DNA of 64,000 nt from Holtiella tumoricola (lineage in GTDB: Bacteria > Bacillota > Clostridia > Lachnospirales > Cellulosilyticaceae). Each line of letters begins with the position of its first letter. Within the stretch, counting starts at the first letter, position 1. Shown here piece by piece: positions 9,185-17,424 of the stretch. The DNA lies in the NCBI RefSeq assembly GCF_027857615.1, contig NZ_JAQIFT010000061.1, positions 205,556 through 269,555 on the forward strand. Direction: 5' to 3'. A program made the position numbers and the translations under genes. Below the pieces are notes generated by a model, which searched no databases, was not told the origin of the DNA, and saw nothing but the letters and a program-made list of their open reading frames with translations.

Positions 9185-9716
9185 ATATATAAGGTATTCA
9201 TCAATAACCTTATCGGTATCAATGGGACAAGTCCTAGGCCCCTTGAACTTGAGATACTATGCTAAGAAAAATAAATGATAAGGTTCCCCTCCCTAATCTT
9301 AAACTTTATTTTTTCTTAGCCCCAGTGCTGTAGGTGGTGGCAACCTCAGTGTCTGGGTATTCTTTAACTAAATAGTGACTTCTACTTTTAAATGCTCATG
9401 CCTATAGATAAATAATGTGTAGCTTACGGCAACGTATGAGGTAAATCCGGCATATACAAAGTTAGCTTGGACACCTAACATGATACATCCAATGGGATCC
9501 CTTTCATAGCAGGCACACCAACGCAGCAAGCGTATAGTGCGGTAACTCCAAGATTACTTCGCCTCCAGTCACTCCTTGCTTATCTCTAAAGCTACAGCAT
9601 CCTCTTAAGAAGTCTCTTCTAAGTTGAAGATTTTGCCACACATACAAGAAGCTACCTTAAGTCTAGTCTTTGTGCATCACAGGGAGGAAAAGACTGTCTT
9701 AGGGTAGCTTCTTGTG
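9185..9716. ncRNA. Candidate large structured RNA A (strand unresolved)
   Basis: The 750 bases between cca and the next small gene carry no credible ORF but are full of complementary segments. An 18-bp helix (one G-U) joins 9644-9661 (ACAAGAAGCTACC...) with 9698-9715 (...GGTAGCTTCTTGT). GCTAAGAAAAATAAA at 9261-9275 pairs with 9305-9320. GATAAGGTT at 9277-9285, inside the loop of that helix, pairs with AACCTTATC at 9206-9214 outside it, giving a pseudoknot. The interval is also visibly richer in G and C than the flanking spacers. I checked by eye for RNase P, tmRNA, SRP and T-box signatures and saw none convincingly. The class is unknown. The strand is not decided because neither end has a typical U-tailed terminator. 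Confidence 0.45.
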
Positions 9717-9730
9717 CTTATAAATAATTT

Positions 9731-9874
9731 TTATCGTTTATTTCTAAAGCTGTCTCCAGCTCCATGTGTACCTGAACTGATACCGGCTTTAAATCCATGA
9801 GACGAATTCATCGCATCTCTTGTATTATCTATTTTACTTTGGAGTTTTGCTTCTTCTGTTTTGTGTTTACTCAT
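9731..9874 (-). CDS. Small hydrophilic protein (47 aa)
   Basis: This 47-residue ORF starts MSKHKTEEAKLQSKIDNT and ends with a Gly/Ser/His-rich tail (GISSGTHGAGDSF). It has a strong AAGGAGATGATGAC site directly before the ATG, which is why I accept it as a gene. There are no membrane segments or cysteines. It lies between the SpoVB-like gene and RNA candidate A and could share a transcript with the latter. The size and hydrophilic character fit small acid-soluble spore proteins in general terms, but no specific family is recognised. Confidence 0.6.
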   Translation of the reverse strand: MSKHKTEEAKLQSKIDNTRDAMNSSHGFKAGISSGTHGAGDSFRNKR

Positions 9875-10014
9875 GTCATCATCTCCTTTTTACTACGATT
9901 TTGCCCAAGCTCATCAAATTTATACCTTACATAAAATTCAAGTTCAGATAAACCGTTATAATACCTATCGTCAGAGATAAAGTTTAAATTTGGCATAAAA
10001 AATTATTAATGCTT

Positions 10015-11559
10015 TTAACAATTCTTCCCTCTAATATCTAATACAGCTAAATCCTCTTTAGTAACATTCTCAAGTAAAGTTAATGCAATATAGTAGATAC
10101 AAAGTGTTATCCCTATTCCTAATGTTATTTGTAACCCGAGTGCTGCTGTTTGTGGCAATAAATATAAAACAATTACTTTGGCTGTCATACCTGCTGCTGT
10201 TGCTGCTAGTGCTGGATGTACAAACCATTTAATGAGCTGTATCTTTATATCTGTTACTGCTATTAAGCGTCTTACTTTTAAGGTAGCTGTTAGAATACTA
10301 ATACCTATGTTTAATACAATAAATCCTTCTACCCCTTTAATAGGAATTAAGAAGTAAATGAGACCAATACTTAAAACTGACTCTATAATTCTATAGATTA
10401 AGCAACTATTTTGTTCTCCTAGTCCCTTTAGGATACCGTCTATTACAATTTCTATGTACATAAAAGGTGTTACGATAACTAATAATTGAAGCAATTGTCC
10501 TACTTGACTATTATGATAAATTAATACTCCAAATTCTCTACCAAAGTTTAAAAAGATGCTTACTACAATCATAGCTAATACCATAATCAAGTGTATGGTC
10601 CTACCAGATAAGCTTTCTACTCTTCCTCTAATATTTCTTGCTTGTGCCCTTGCAATTTCAGGTGTCAAAACAGTTGAACACGCGGTTAAAAGAGCGACTG
10701 GGAAGAACAAAATAGGAAATACCATGCCTTGTATCATACCATACATACTCATAGATTCCATTGCTGTTAATCCTGATTTTCTAAATCCTACTGGGATTAA
10801 TATGTTTTGTAATAAAGTAATCATTGAACTAATATAAGCAGTTAAAGTAATAGGTAAAAGCAATTTTATGATATTCGTCAAAACATTCGTTGTACCTATA
10901 TCCTTATGTTCTCTTCTTGCTCTTCTATCAGGATCTGTTAAATATAGAATCAACATATAAGAAAATGAAAATACTTCACCTAAAGTTATTCCTAGTCCTA
11001 TCGCTGCACATGCATAGATTAAATCTCCTCCGCCCCATGTACGTAAAAAAACAATAACTAGAATCACCTTTACAATTTGCTCCATAACATCTGAGCTTAC
11101 TGGCTTAATCATTTTCTTAACAGCATAAAAGTATCCTTTAATACAGCAAGATACTGTCATAAATGGAATACTTAATGAGAGCACTCTAAGTCCTAGTACT
11201 GTACGACTATCATTTACTACTTTAGCTCCTATTACATCTGCAAAAGTGAATATACCTGACGTAATCAATATACTCGCTATAATACTTATAGCAAAGAATA
11301 CGTTCATAATCTTCTTGATGCCTTTTCCATTATTGTGCCCAATTTCTTCTGCTACCATCTTAGAAACAGAAGTACTCATACCTGCTGAAGCAATCATATA
11401 CGCCATCATATATACGGTTGTTGTTAAGTGGTAAAGGCCTACTCCTTCTGGTCCTATTGCATTAGATATATAAATAGTCGAAACTATCCCCAAAGCCTTT
11501 GTGATAACGGATCCTAGAGTTGAAATAAAGGCACTTAAGGCTAATCCTTGTTTTTTCAT
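10015..11559 (-). CDS. SpoVB/MurJ-like polysaccharide flippase
   Basis: This 514-residue integral membrane protein has about 14 hydrophobic segments and opens with the family signature GSVITKALGIVSTIYISNAI followed by GPEGVGLYHL. It belongs to the MATE/MurJ superfamily oligosaccharide-lipid flippases; the Firmicute members include SpoVB (spore cortex) and related sporulation or peptidoglycan exporters. The probable task is flipping a lipid-linked cell wall or spore cortex precursor. The start follows GTAGGTGACGAA. With YabG and CotS in the same window a sporulation role is plausible, but several paralogues usually exist and the exact one cannot be assigned. Confidence 0.82.
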   Translation of the reverse strand: MKKQGLALSAFISTLGSVITKALGIVSTIYISNAIGPEGVGLYHLTTTVYMMAYMIASAGMSTSVSKMVAEEIGHNNGKGIKKIMNVFFAISIIASILITSGIFTFADVIGAKVVNDSRTVLGLRVLSLSIPFMTVSCCIKGYFYAVKKMIKPVSSDVMEQIVKVILVIVFLRTWGGGDLIYACAAIGLGITLGEVFSFSYMLILYLTDPDRRARREHKDIGTTNVLTNIIKLLLPITLTAYISSMITLLQNILIPVGFRKSGLTAMESMSMYGMIQGMVFPILFFPVALLTACSTVLTPEIARAQARNIRGRVESLSGRTIHLIMVLAMIVVSIFLNFGREFGVLIYHNSQVGQLLQLLVIVTPFMYIEIVIDGILKGLGEQNSCLIYRIIESVLSIGLIYFLIPIKGVEGFIVLNIGISILTATLKVRRLIAVTDIKIQLIKWFVHPALAATAAGMTAKVIVLYLLPQTAALGLQITLGIGITLCIYYIALTLLENVTKEDLAVLDIRGKNC

Positions 11560-11724
11560 TTCGTCACCTACCTTGTCCTATTCTATATAGTATATGTGGA
11601 CAATGGTTCTTCCTATGCTACAACTTATTATTTCTTCCATTACAAGTTGCTATCAACAAGCACTCAACTCCTCTTTTAACCATAAACTACTATAGATCCC
11701 TTTAATTAGAATAGGAGCTTTTAG

Positions 11725-12267
11725 ATGGATAGATCCAAAGGAAAATGTAGTATTACTGAAGTCTTCCAAAACTTTGATCATCTTCAACCAGATGCCTATG
11801 CAGAATTAAAAGCTGGCCCTCTTGCACCTAATTTAGTCGGCCTTGTATTCTTTTATCAATTAACTGATGGTGTGCTTATTCGTACTTATATAACAGGTAT
11901 TCCTCTTGTTAATAATAGTGGTAATCCGACTGCTTTTCATGGATTCCATATTCATGAAATGAGTTGTACCGGAATGAGTGATAGTACAGCAGCTTTTGCA
12001 GCAGCTGGTGGTCATTATAATCCTACCAATCAACCTCATCCTTTACATGCAGGTGATCTCCCTCCCATTATGTCTACTAATGGAACAGCTTTTATGAGTG
12101 TCTATGCAAGCCAATTTAATATTAGAGATATTATTGGTAGATCCATTGTTTTACATGAAGATGCTGATGATTTTAAAACTCAACCTAGTGGTAATTCTGG
12201 TGCAAGGTTAGCTTGTGGTAATATTTATGCTTATGCAGTTCCCATTTTAGATGAATACAATAAATAA
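11725..12267 (+). CDS. Cu/Zn superoxide dismutase family protein
   Basis: This 180-residue protein carries all the metal ligands of Cu/Zn SOD: GFHIHEM (His75, His77), GGHYNP (His97), HPLHAGDLPP (His105, His108, Asp111) and VLHEDADDF (His144). It also has the GNSGARLACG motif with Cys164, which could form the conserved disulfide with Cys81. The enzyme would dismutate superoxide. There is no signal peptide, so unlike the usual periplasmic or secreted SodC it would be cytoplasmic, or exported by another route. Cu/Zn SOD is uncommon in strict anaerobes. A single-gene unit, with GGAG before the ATG and a terminator after it. Confidence 0.85.
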   Translation: MDRSKGKCSITEVFQNFDHLQPDAYAELKAGPLAPNLVGLVFFYQLTDGVLIRTYITGIPLVNNSGNPTAFHGFHIHEMSCTGMSDSTAAFAAAGGHYNPTNQPHPLHAGDLPPIMSTNGTAFMSVYASQFNIRDIIGRSIVLHEDADDFKTQPSGNSGARLACGNIYAYAVPILDEYNK

Positions 12268-12300
12268 AAATAAAGGAAGATTATTCTTCCTTTATTTTTA
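12268..12300. terminator. Bidirectional terminator after the SOD gene
   Basis: AAAAATAAAGGAAGA and TCTTCCTTTATTTTT are perfect complements around a four-base loop. Confidence 0.8.
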
Positions 12301-12375
12301 TCCACAATGGGTATATTTTATTTTTTTCTGTTTTACTTATCATCCACAGTTTCCACAACTTTTTCGGGATAATTA

Positions 12376-12663
12376 TCAACATTCTTGAATAGTTAACAAT
12401 GCTTTTGTATTTTCTTTTGCTATCACATAGTGATCTACTCTTGCATCAAAAGGCATATAATCACCTTGTCTAAGTGTATAACTTTCCCCATTTACAAAAT
12501 GCATCTCAACTTCTCCACATACAACTTGAAGTGTTCCCATTCCTCTATAGGTACGTTGAGGAATAGCAGATTCTTCTTCAAATACCAAACAAGTTGTTTG
12601 GCATCCATTGTGTGATGCTAAAGTTGATTGTGCTGTTAAATCATTAATGTTTACTACTTCCAT
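12376..12663 (-). CDS. Small cupin-domain protein
   Basis: This 95-residue protein is a single cupin barrel: TLQVVCGEVEMHFVNGESYT (first half) and LRQGDYMPFDARVDHYV (second half), with His and Glu residues that could bind a metal. It resembles small DUF-type cupins (tellurite-resistance or nucleoside-phosphorylase-like) in size, but no specific substrate can be named. It lies 33 bp downstream of a 209-aa protein of unknown function, so the two may be cotranscribed. Confidence 0.7.
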   Translation of the reverse strand: MEVVNINDLTAQSTLASHNGCQTTCLVFEEESAIPQRTYRGMGTLQVVCGEVEMHFVNGESYTLRQGDYMPFDARVDHYVIAKENTKALLTIQEC

Positions 12664-12696
12664 AAAATATCCATCCTTCTCTTCTCATTTGTTAAT

Positions 12697-13326
12697 TTAT
12701 TTTTTTCTAATAGTGTAAACAGATTTTTTAAGTTCTTCACAATACATAGAACCTTCTTGTAAAAAACCTTCTATCCACACTTGTCTTAGCACATAAAAGT
12801 AAATGCTATCTCCACCAACCTGGTTCCAATAGGTTTCTTGTATACACTCCTTTGTCCTCCAAACAACTTCTTCTGGTGTTGAGATAATAACCTCATTAAT
12901 TTCATCACTAGGCCTTCCTTCGGGTAGACAATCATAAAGCCTCTTATAAACTTCACGAGCATCTATGATCCCCTTTTCATAAAGTCCTATTTTTCTAGCT
13001 GTTATTATTCCATTCTCTCTAAAAATATCCTTTGTTTCATCTAATGTAATATATTTTTCTTCTAAAAGCTTAGTAAATATATAAGCTAATCTATATTGTG
13101 CACTTCTTAATTTCTCTTGAAGGCATCGATCTACGTTAGTATTTTCTAAAGATCGGTGAAAATTTTCATCTATTGGTTTCCCATATAACCTATAGCTTTC
13201 TGCTTGTAATTCTGTACTATGTCCTCCTTTTTCATTACTCCATCTTAATAGCTCTTCTATAAGTGTTTCTTGTAACTGTATTTTATATAGGACCCAATAA
13301 TGTATAGGTTGTAATTCTACACTCAT
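12697..13326 (-). CDS. Hypothetical protein (209 aa)
   Basis: I do not recognise this family. The protein is soluble and mostly helical, Glu- and Arg-rich, with a run of aromatic residues near the C-terminus (ETYWNQVGGDSIYFYVLRQV). No metal motif, P-loop or HTH stands out, although residues about 105-145 (LDETKDIFRENGIITARKIG) could contain a helical DNA- or protein-binding element. The start is supported by AAAGGAG seven bases before the ATG. It probably forms a two-gene unit with the downstream cupin gene. Confidence 0.6.
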   Translation of the reverse strand: MSVELQPIHYWVLYKIQLQETLIEELLRWSNEKGGHSTELQAESYRLYGKPIDENFHRSLENTNVDRCLQEKLRSAQYRLAYIFTKLLEEKYITLDETKDIFRENGIITARKIGLYEKGIIDAREVYKRLYDCLPEGRPSDEINEVIISTPEEVVWRTKECIQETYWNQVGGDSIYFYVLRQVWIEGFLQEGSMYCEELKKSVYTIRKK

Positions 13327-13461
13327 GTTAGTCTCCTTTTAGTCACTTCTAGTTGCAGTATTAAAAGTTAGTATGAGCATTTTTTTGTAATGTCATGTAT
13401 TCTCCCATAATCTTGTATGCAAAAAAACCCTTCCACATATTTTTTATACTAATTTATAAAC

Positions 13462-13548
13462 AAAAAAAGCATATAAGTTAGGGAATTGATTTACTCCTTT
13501 ATCATGTAGATAAGAAGCATTTCATATGCCACTAGCTTATATGCCTTT
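13462..13548 (-). terminator. Long-loop hairpin downstream of the M13 peptidase
   Basis: GCATATAAG at 13469-13477 pairs with CTTATATGC at 13536-13544 around a long loop, and the minus-strand product ends in seven T. It probably ends the peptidase transcript. Nothing else is visible in the 13327-13585 gap. Confidence 0.5.
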
Positions 13549-13585
13549 TATATAGGTTAAACGATTATTTCTTTGGGATTATTCC

Positions 13586-15619
13586 CTACCAAATTCCTAA
13601 TCTTTTCTCTGGTGCTAAATACATTCCATCTTTTTCAGTTATACCGTAGGTTTTATAAAACTCTTCAAATTGCTTGATTGCTTCATTTACTCTGACTTTA
13701 TAAGGTGAATGTGCATCAACGGTCAATAAGTAGGCTGCATACTCTGGACTTTGAATACCTCTCCATATAGTTGCCCAATTATTGAAGAATGCTTTAAAGT
13801 CAGCTTTCTCATTATCATTTAATATATCAATTACACAAGCTAAACCACCAATGTCTGCTATATTTTCACCCACTGTTAAGTTACCATCTACATATTTTCC
13901 TGGACTTACTTCAACATGATTATAGTACTCTCTAACAGCCTTTTCCTTTTTTTCAAAGACTTTATAGTCATCGTAAGTCCACCAATTATTTAAATTTCCA
14001 TCTTTATCAAATCTTGCACCTGAATTATCAAAGGCATGGCTAATTTCATGCCCTATAACAGCACCTATCCCTCCTAAGTTAGCTTCTTTAGATTGATTGA
14101 TATCATAATAAGGCGCTTGCAAAATACCTGCTGGAAATACAATTTCATTATTAGATGGATTATAATAGGCATTTACCATTTGAGGTGGCATGCTAAACTT
14201 ATCTCTATCTACTGGTTTGTTAAGCTTATTGACTTGTTTATCTCTTAAATATTTAAGAACGCTTAGATTATTTTCAAAGAGACTACTACCTTCTTCAAAT
14301 GTTTTAACTTCTAGTTTTTTGTAGTCTTCCCATTTCTTTGGATACCCTACCTTTACTTTAATAGCTTCTAATTTCTGGATTGCATTTTTCTTAGTGGAGT
14401 CTCCCATCCATTCTAGTTTGCTAATACGTTCTCCATATTTAGCAATAATCTCATCTATCATCTGCTCAACATCTGCTTTAGCTTCTGGTGAAAAATATCT
14501 TTCTACATACTCTTTGCCAAGTGCATTACTAAATACTGTATTCACGGTTTGAAAAGCAACTTCTTCTTCTGTTAACTTTCCATTTACACCTAATAGTTTC
14601 GCTTTTAATAGATGATGTGCTTCTTCAAATTCTTTAGTCAAGCATCCACTTGTATCTTGGATTAGATTAAGCTTCAAGTAATCCTTTAGGAGTTCTAAGT
14701 GCTCTTGAGTGTAGAGCGAATTGAGTGCCCTTAACCATTTAGGCTCTTCTACAATAATCTTCTTTGCTTTATCTACACCATTAGCTTTTAATAATTTCTT
14801 TAGCCCTAAATTAGGTGCCAAGGCTTCTAACTCTTTGATGGTATATTCATTATAAGTTGCTCTATAATAATCTAAATGTGCATTAATTTCTTTAGTTCCC
14901 ATAATAAAGGGTGCCATTACACTTTCTAGCTTATAGACATTTTCGATTGTTTGTTTTGCTTCATCTTTGCTATATCCTACAAGTTCTAGTATCTTTTGAT
15001 TATATTCATCTAAAGCTTGCTTCATCTTTGTTGCCATTTCAGATGGCATAGTATAGTGGTCGGCATCTTCTAATTGCAAAGAACTTGAACCTATATAAAG
15101 TACATTTTGAGTACTATCTTGAATGTCTTGATCAATACCCATATTAATAAGTCCATCAAACAAACTAATCTCTTCATCTTGAAGTAACTTAGAAAACTCT
15201 TCTATTGTTTGAACCTTATCAATTTGCTCTAAGTACTTTTTAATAGGCTCACAACCTTGTTTATTTCTTGCTTCCCAATTAAGTTCATTTTTGTAGAGAT
15301 TAATCATCTTCTTCTCGGTATCATTATTTTTATAGGTTGATTCTTTTGCTAAAATTTCATCAAAAATAGCTCTGACATTTGCATCAGACTTATCTGTCAA
15401 ATCCGTCATGGCAGAAGACTCGGTATAACCTGGCTTAATATGTGCACTGGCTAACCATTCTTTATTTACGGCTTGATAAAAATCATCTTGTAATCTTACA
15501 GTATCCACTTCTTTTTTGACAGCTACATGTTGATTCCTTACTTCTTCTGCTTTGACTGGCATAAGAGGTGTAAACATGTAAATCGACGCAAGTATAATCG
15601 ATAGTATTTTTCTTGTCAT
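13586..15619 (-). CDS. Secreted M13-family (neprilysin-like) zinc metallopeptidase
   Basis: This 677-residue peptidase has a cleavable-type signal peptide (residues 1-24, ending VKAEE) and the two-lobed M13 layout. The zinc site is HEISH at residues 524-528, and the third ligand is Glu585 in GENIADIGG. The substrate-binding NAYYNP and the PAGILQAPYYD motifs precede it. Members cleave small peptides outside the cell. The end (EKRLGIW) is slightly different from the usual CxxW tail but the terminal Trp is kept. Start supported by GAGGAAATAGCA. Bacterial M13 enzymes often process or scavenge peptides; the substrate here is unknown. Confidence 0.92.
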   Translation of the reverse strand: MTRKILSIILASIYMFTPLMPVKAEEVRNQHVAVKKEVDTVRLQDDFYQAVNKEWLASAHIKPGYTESSAMTDLTDKSDANVRAIFDEILAKESTYKNNDTEKKMINLYKNELNWEARNKQGCEPIKKYLEQIDKVQTIEEFSKLLQDEEISLFDGLINMGIDQDIQDSTQNVLYIGSSSLQLEDADHYTMPSEMATKMKQALDEYNQKILELVGYSKDEAKQTIENVYKLESVMAPFIMGTKEINAHLDYYRATYNEYTIKELEALAPNLGLKKLLKANGVDKAKKIIVEEPKWLRALNSLYTQEHLELLKDYLKLNLIQDTSGCLTKEFEEAHHLLKAKLLGVNGKLTEEEVAFQTVNTVFSNALGKEYVERYFSPEAKADVEQMIDEIIAKYGERISKLEWMGDSTKKNAIQKLEAIKVKVGYPKKWEDYKKLEVKTFEEGSSLFENNLSVLKYLRDKQVNKLNKPVDRDKFSMPPQMVNAYYNPSNNEIVFPAGILQAPYYDINQSKEANLGGIGAVIGHEISHAFDNSGARFDKDGNLNNWWTYDDYKVFEKKEKAVREYYNHVEVSPGKYVDGNLTVGENIADIGGLACVIDILNDNEKADFKAFFNNWATIWRGIQSPEYAAYLLTVDAHSPYKVRVNEAIKQFEEFYKTYGITEKDGMYLAPEKRLGIW

Positions 15620-15648
15620 TGCTATTTCCTCTTTTCTTATAAAAGCAT

Positions 15649-16086
15649 TTAACTATGTGATTCTATAAGATACTTTAACCCTTTTTGGAACTTTTCATCA
15701 TCTTCTGATGTACGTTTTCTAGGTCCTTTTGTTTTATTACCTGATTTTCTTACTGTTTTAGCTACATGTCTTCTAAACAGAAGTTCATCAATATTGTCTT
15801 CTGTATAGATAAGTCCATTTTGATTAATTGGCAAACCCTTCTTAGCCAAAATCATAGTTGCTAATCCATAATCTTGAGTAATAACAACGTCTCCCTTTTC
15901 TACATGATTAGCGATTACAAAGTCAACAGCATCCATTCCCTTTTGAACCAATATAGTTTTTATATTCTCTCTCTCTATTACATGTGCAGTATCGCAAAAA
16001 ATTATAACTTCCTTTTTATACATATTCCCTATTTTGATTGTTAGATCTACTACTGGACATCCATCTGCATCGATTAATAGTTTCAT
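15649..16086 (-). CDS. YaiI/YqxD family protein (DUF188)
   Basis: This 145-residue protein shows the DUF188 signature: LLIDADGCPVVD at the start, GDVVITQDYGLATMILAKKG in the middle and RKSGNKTKGPRKRTSED near the end. The fold resembles PIN-like nucleases, with acidic residues Asp7, Asp9 and others in a cleft, but activity has not been defined for the family. It begins 30 bp upstream of the M13 peptidase start in the same direction, so cotranscription is likely. AAGGGGG precedes the ATG. Confidence 0.85.
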   Translation of the reverse strand: MKLLIDADGCPVVDLTIKIGNMYKKEVIIFCDTAHVIERENIKTILVQKGMDAVDFVIANHVEKGDVVITQDYGLATMILAKKGLPINQNGLIYTEDNIDELLFRRHVAKTVRKSGNKTKGPRKRTSEDDEKFQKGLKYLIESHS

Positions 16087-16216
16087 TCTAAATTCCCCCT
16101 TGATGTGATTTGTCTACTTTGAGTCTATCAGTTCACAGTATGTTTTTCAAACCTTTGTATATCCTTTTTTAATTTCACATATCCTAATCAAAAGATTACT
16201 TAAAGGAGATTAACAA

Positions 16217-16864
16217 ATGAAATTTTTTATTGATACAGCACATACTGAAGATATTCGCAAAGCATATGAATTAGGTGTCATTTGTGGCGTTACTACTAAT
16301 CCTTCATTGATTGCTAAAGAAGGGTTAGTTTTTGAAGAAGTTATTCAAGAGATTACAACCATTGTGGATGGGCCTATTAGTGCTGAAGTCATTAGCCTAG
16401 AAGCACCTAAAATGGTAGAAGAAGCTGAAAAGTTAGCAGCCATTCATAAGAATATTGTTATCAAACTTCCTATGACCGAAGAAGGTCTTAAAGCTACTAA
16501 AATTCTTACTTCTAGAGGCATTAAAACAAATGTAACCCTTATTTTCTCTGCAACACAAGCACTTTTAGCAGCCCGTGCAGGTGCTACTTATGTCAGTCCA
16601 TTTATTGGACGCCTAGATGATATTGGCTTTGATGGCATGGGACTTATCCAAGACATTGTTGAAATCTTTGAAATCCATGGTATTCAAACAGAGATTATTG
16701 CTGCTAGTGTACGCCATCCTATCCACGTTCTTGAAGCAGCTAAAGCCGGTGCTCATATTGCAACAGTACCTTACTCTGTTATTCTACAGATGATTAAACA
16801 TCCTTTAACTGCAAGTGGGATTGAACGCTTCTTAGCTGACTGGGCTACACTACAAAATAAATAA
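16217..16864 (+). CDS. fsa: Fructose-6-phosphate aldolase / small transaldolase
   Basis: This 215-residue protein is the short transaldolase type (TalC/FSA). Motifs are CGVTTNPSLIAKEG (residues 23-36), the Schiff-base Lys83 in VIKLPMT, and TYVSPFIGRLDDIG (about 132). It either cleaves fructose-6-phosphate into dihydroxyacetone and glyceraldehyde-3-phosphate or acts as a transaldolase in the pentose-phosphate pathway; sequence alone does not separate the two activities. AAAGGAG precedes the ATG. There is no terminator between its stop and structured RNA candidate B, which starts at the very next base, so the two are probably on one transcript. Confidence 0.88.
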   Translation: MKFFIDTAHTEDIRKAYELGVICGVTTNPSLIAKEGLVFEEVIQEITTIVDGPISAEVISLEAPKMVEEAEKLAAIHKNIVIKLPMTEEGLKATKILTSRGIKTNVTLIFSATQALLAARAGATYVSPFIGRLDDIGFDGMGLIQDIVEIFEIHGIQTEIIAASVRHPIHVLEAAKAGAHIATVPYSVILQMIKHPLTASGIERFLADWATLQNK

Positions 16865-17369
16865 TTGGTTAAGTGTGAGGGCATGTAGGCAAGCTTATTG
16901 TATTCCAACTTCTGGTCCTCAACTTTTAAGAGAGGCTAAGCTACATGATCTATTTTCTAAACATCCTTCATGTGAAAGTGTCTAATCATTTCCGAGTTTA
17001 GATCAAAAGTACTATTAATTTTAAAAAGCGTATCTTACTTCATTAAGTAGCAAAAGACATTGGGACATGCAGTGTAGTAATCTCTCCGCCGTCGCAGTCC
17101 ACAAAGTGAGGGAGGCATATTCGTAGACTTGATTCAGTGAGCTGGATAGGTGTGTTCTCCGGAACCTGCCTACGTAGCTTTCAGATAAGAAATGTTCGAA
17201 ATGAAAAAATAATGGTTTTAGGTGTGCTGTCTGAACGAAGTGAGTTCACACCGTTATTATTTTTGAATGAGTTACATTTCTCTGAAAGCGAAGTGAAGCA
17301 GGTGAAGGAGAATCCAACTAGCCAACTCACGTAAGTACACTAAATATAAGCCCCTCCTCACTTAACCAA
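16865..17369 (+). ncRNA. Candidate large structured RNA B
   Basis: The fsa-asparaginase gap holds about 505 bases without a credible gene but with nested complementarity. TTGGTTAAGTG at 16865-16875 pairs with CACTTAACCAA at 17359-17369, closing the whole element. Within it, CATGTAG near 16882 pairs with CTACATG near 16942. A very long arm at about 17165-17305 is built from CCTGC/GCAGG, GCTTTCAG/CTGAAAGC, GAAATG/CATTTC, AATAA/TTATT, GGTGTG/CACACC and GAAC/GTTC. An intrinsic terminator follows at 17391. Plus strand is preferred because the terminator suits it and fsa reads into it. A 65-codon ORF inside it has no ribosome binding site. No RNase P, tmRNA, 6S or riboswitch signature was recognised. 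Confidence 0.55.
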
Positions 17370-17390
17370 ATATTTATTACCTAAAATTAT

Positions 17391-17424
17391 AAAAGAGGAC
17401 TGTATATTTACAGTCCTCTTTTTA
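17391..17424. terminator. Bidirectional terminator (RNA B / asparaginase)
   Basis: AAAAGAGGACTGTA and TACAGTCCTCTTTTT form a strong stem between converging units. Confidence 0.85.

Noticed and set aside
9185..9716. RNase P RNA or tmRNA
   Set aside because: A short segment on the minus strand (GGGGAACCTTAT) resembles part of Bacillus RNase P RNA, but the universal GAGGAAAGTCC and 3' ACAGAA motifs are missing, and no tmRNA ends or tag frame are present.
10556..10837. Plus-strand ORFs opposite the flippase gene and opposite other large genes
   Set aside because: They are antisense shadows with no ribosome binding sites and with membrane-like translations due to the complementary codon pattern.
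12376..12663. Pyrimidine/purine nucleoside phosphorylase PpnP
   Set aside because: The size fits, but the sequence around the cupin motifs does not match PpnP; only a general cupin call is supported.
17137..17334. A 65-codon plus-strand ORF inside RNA candidate B
   Set aside because: It has no ribosome binding site, its codons follow the paired arms of the hairpin, and its translation shows no protein-like pattern.
16865..17369. Group I or group II intron
   Set aside because: No domain V, no P7-type core and no intron-encoded protein was seen, and the element does not interrupt a gene.
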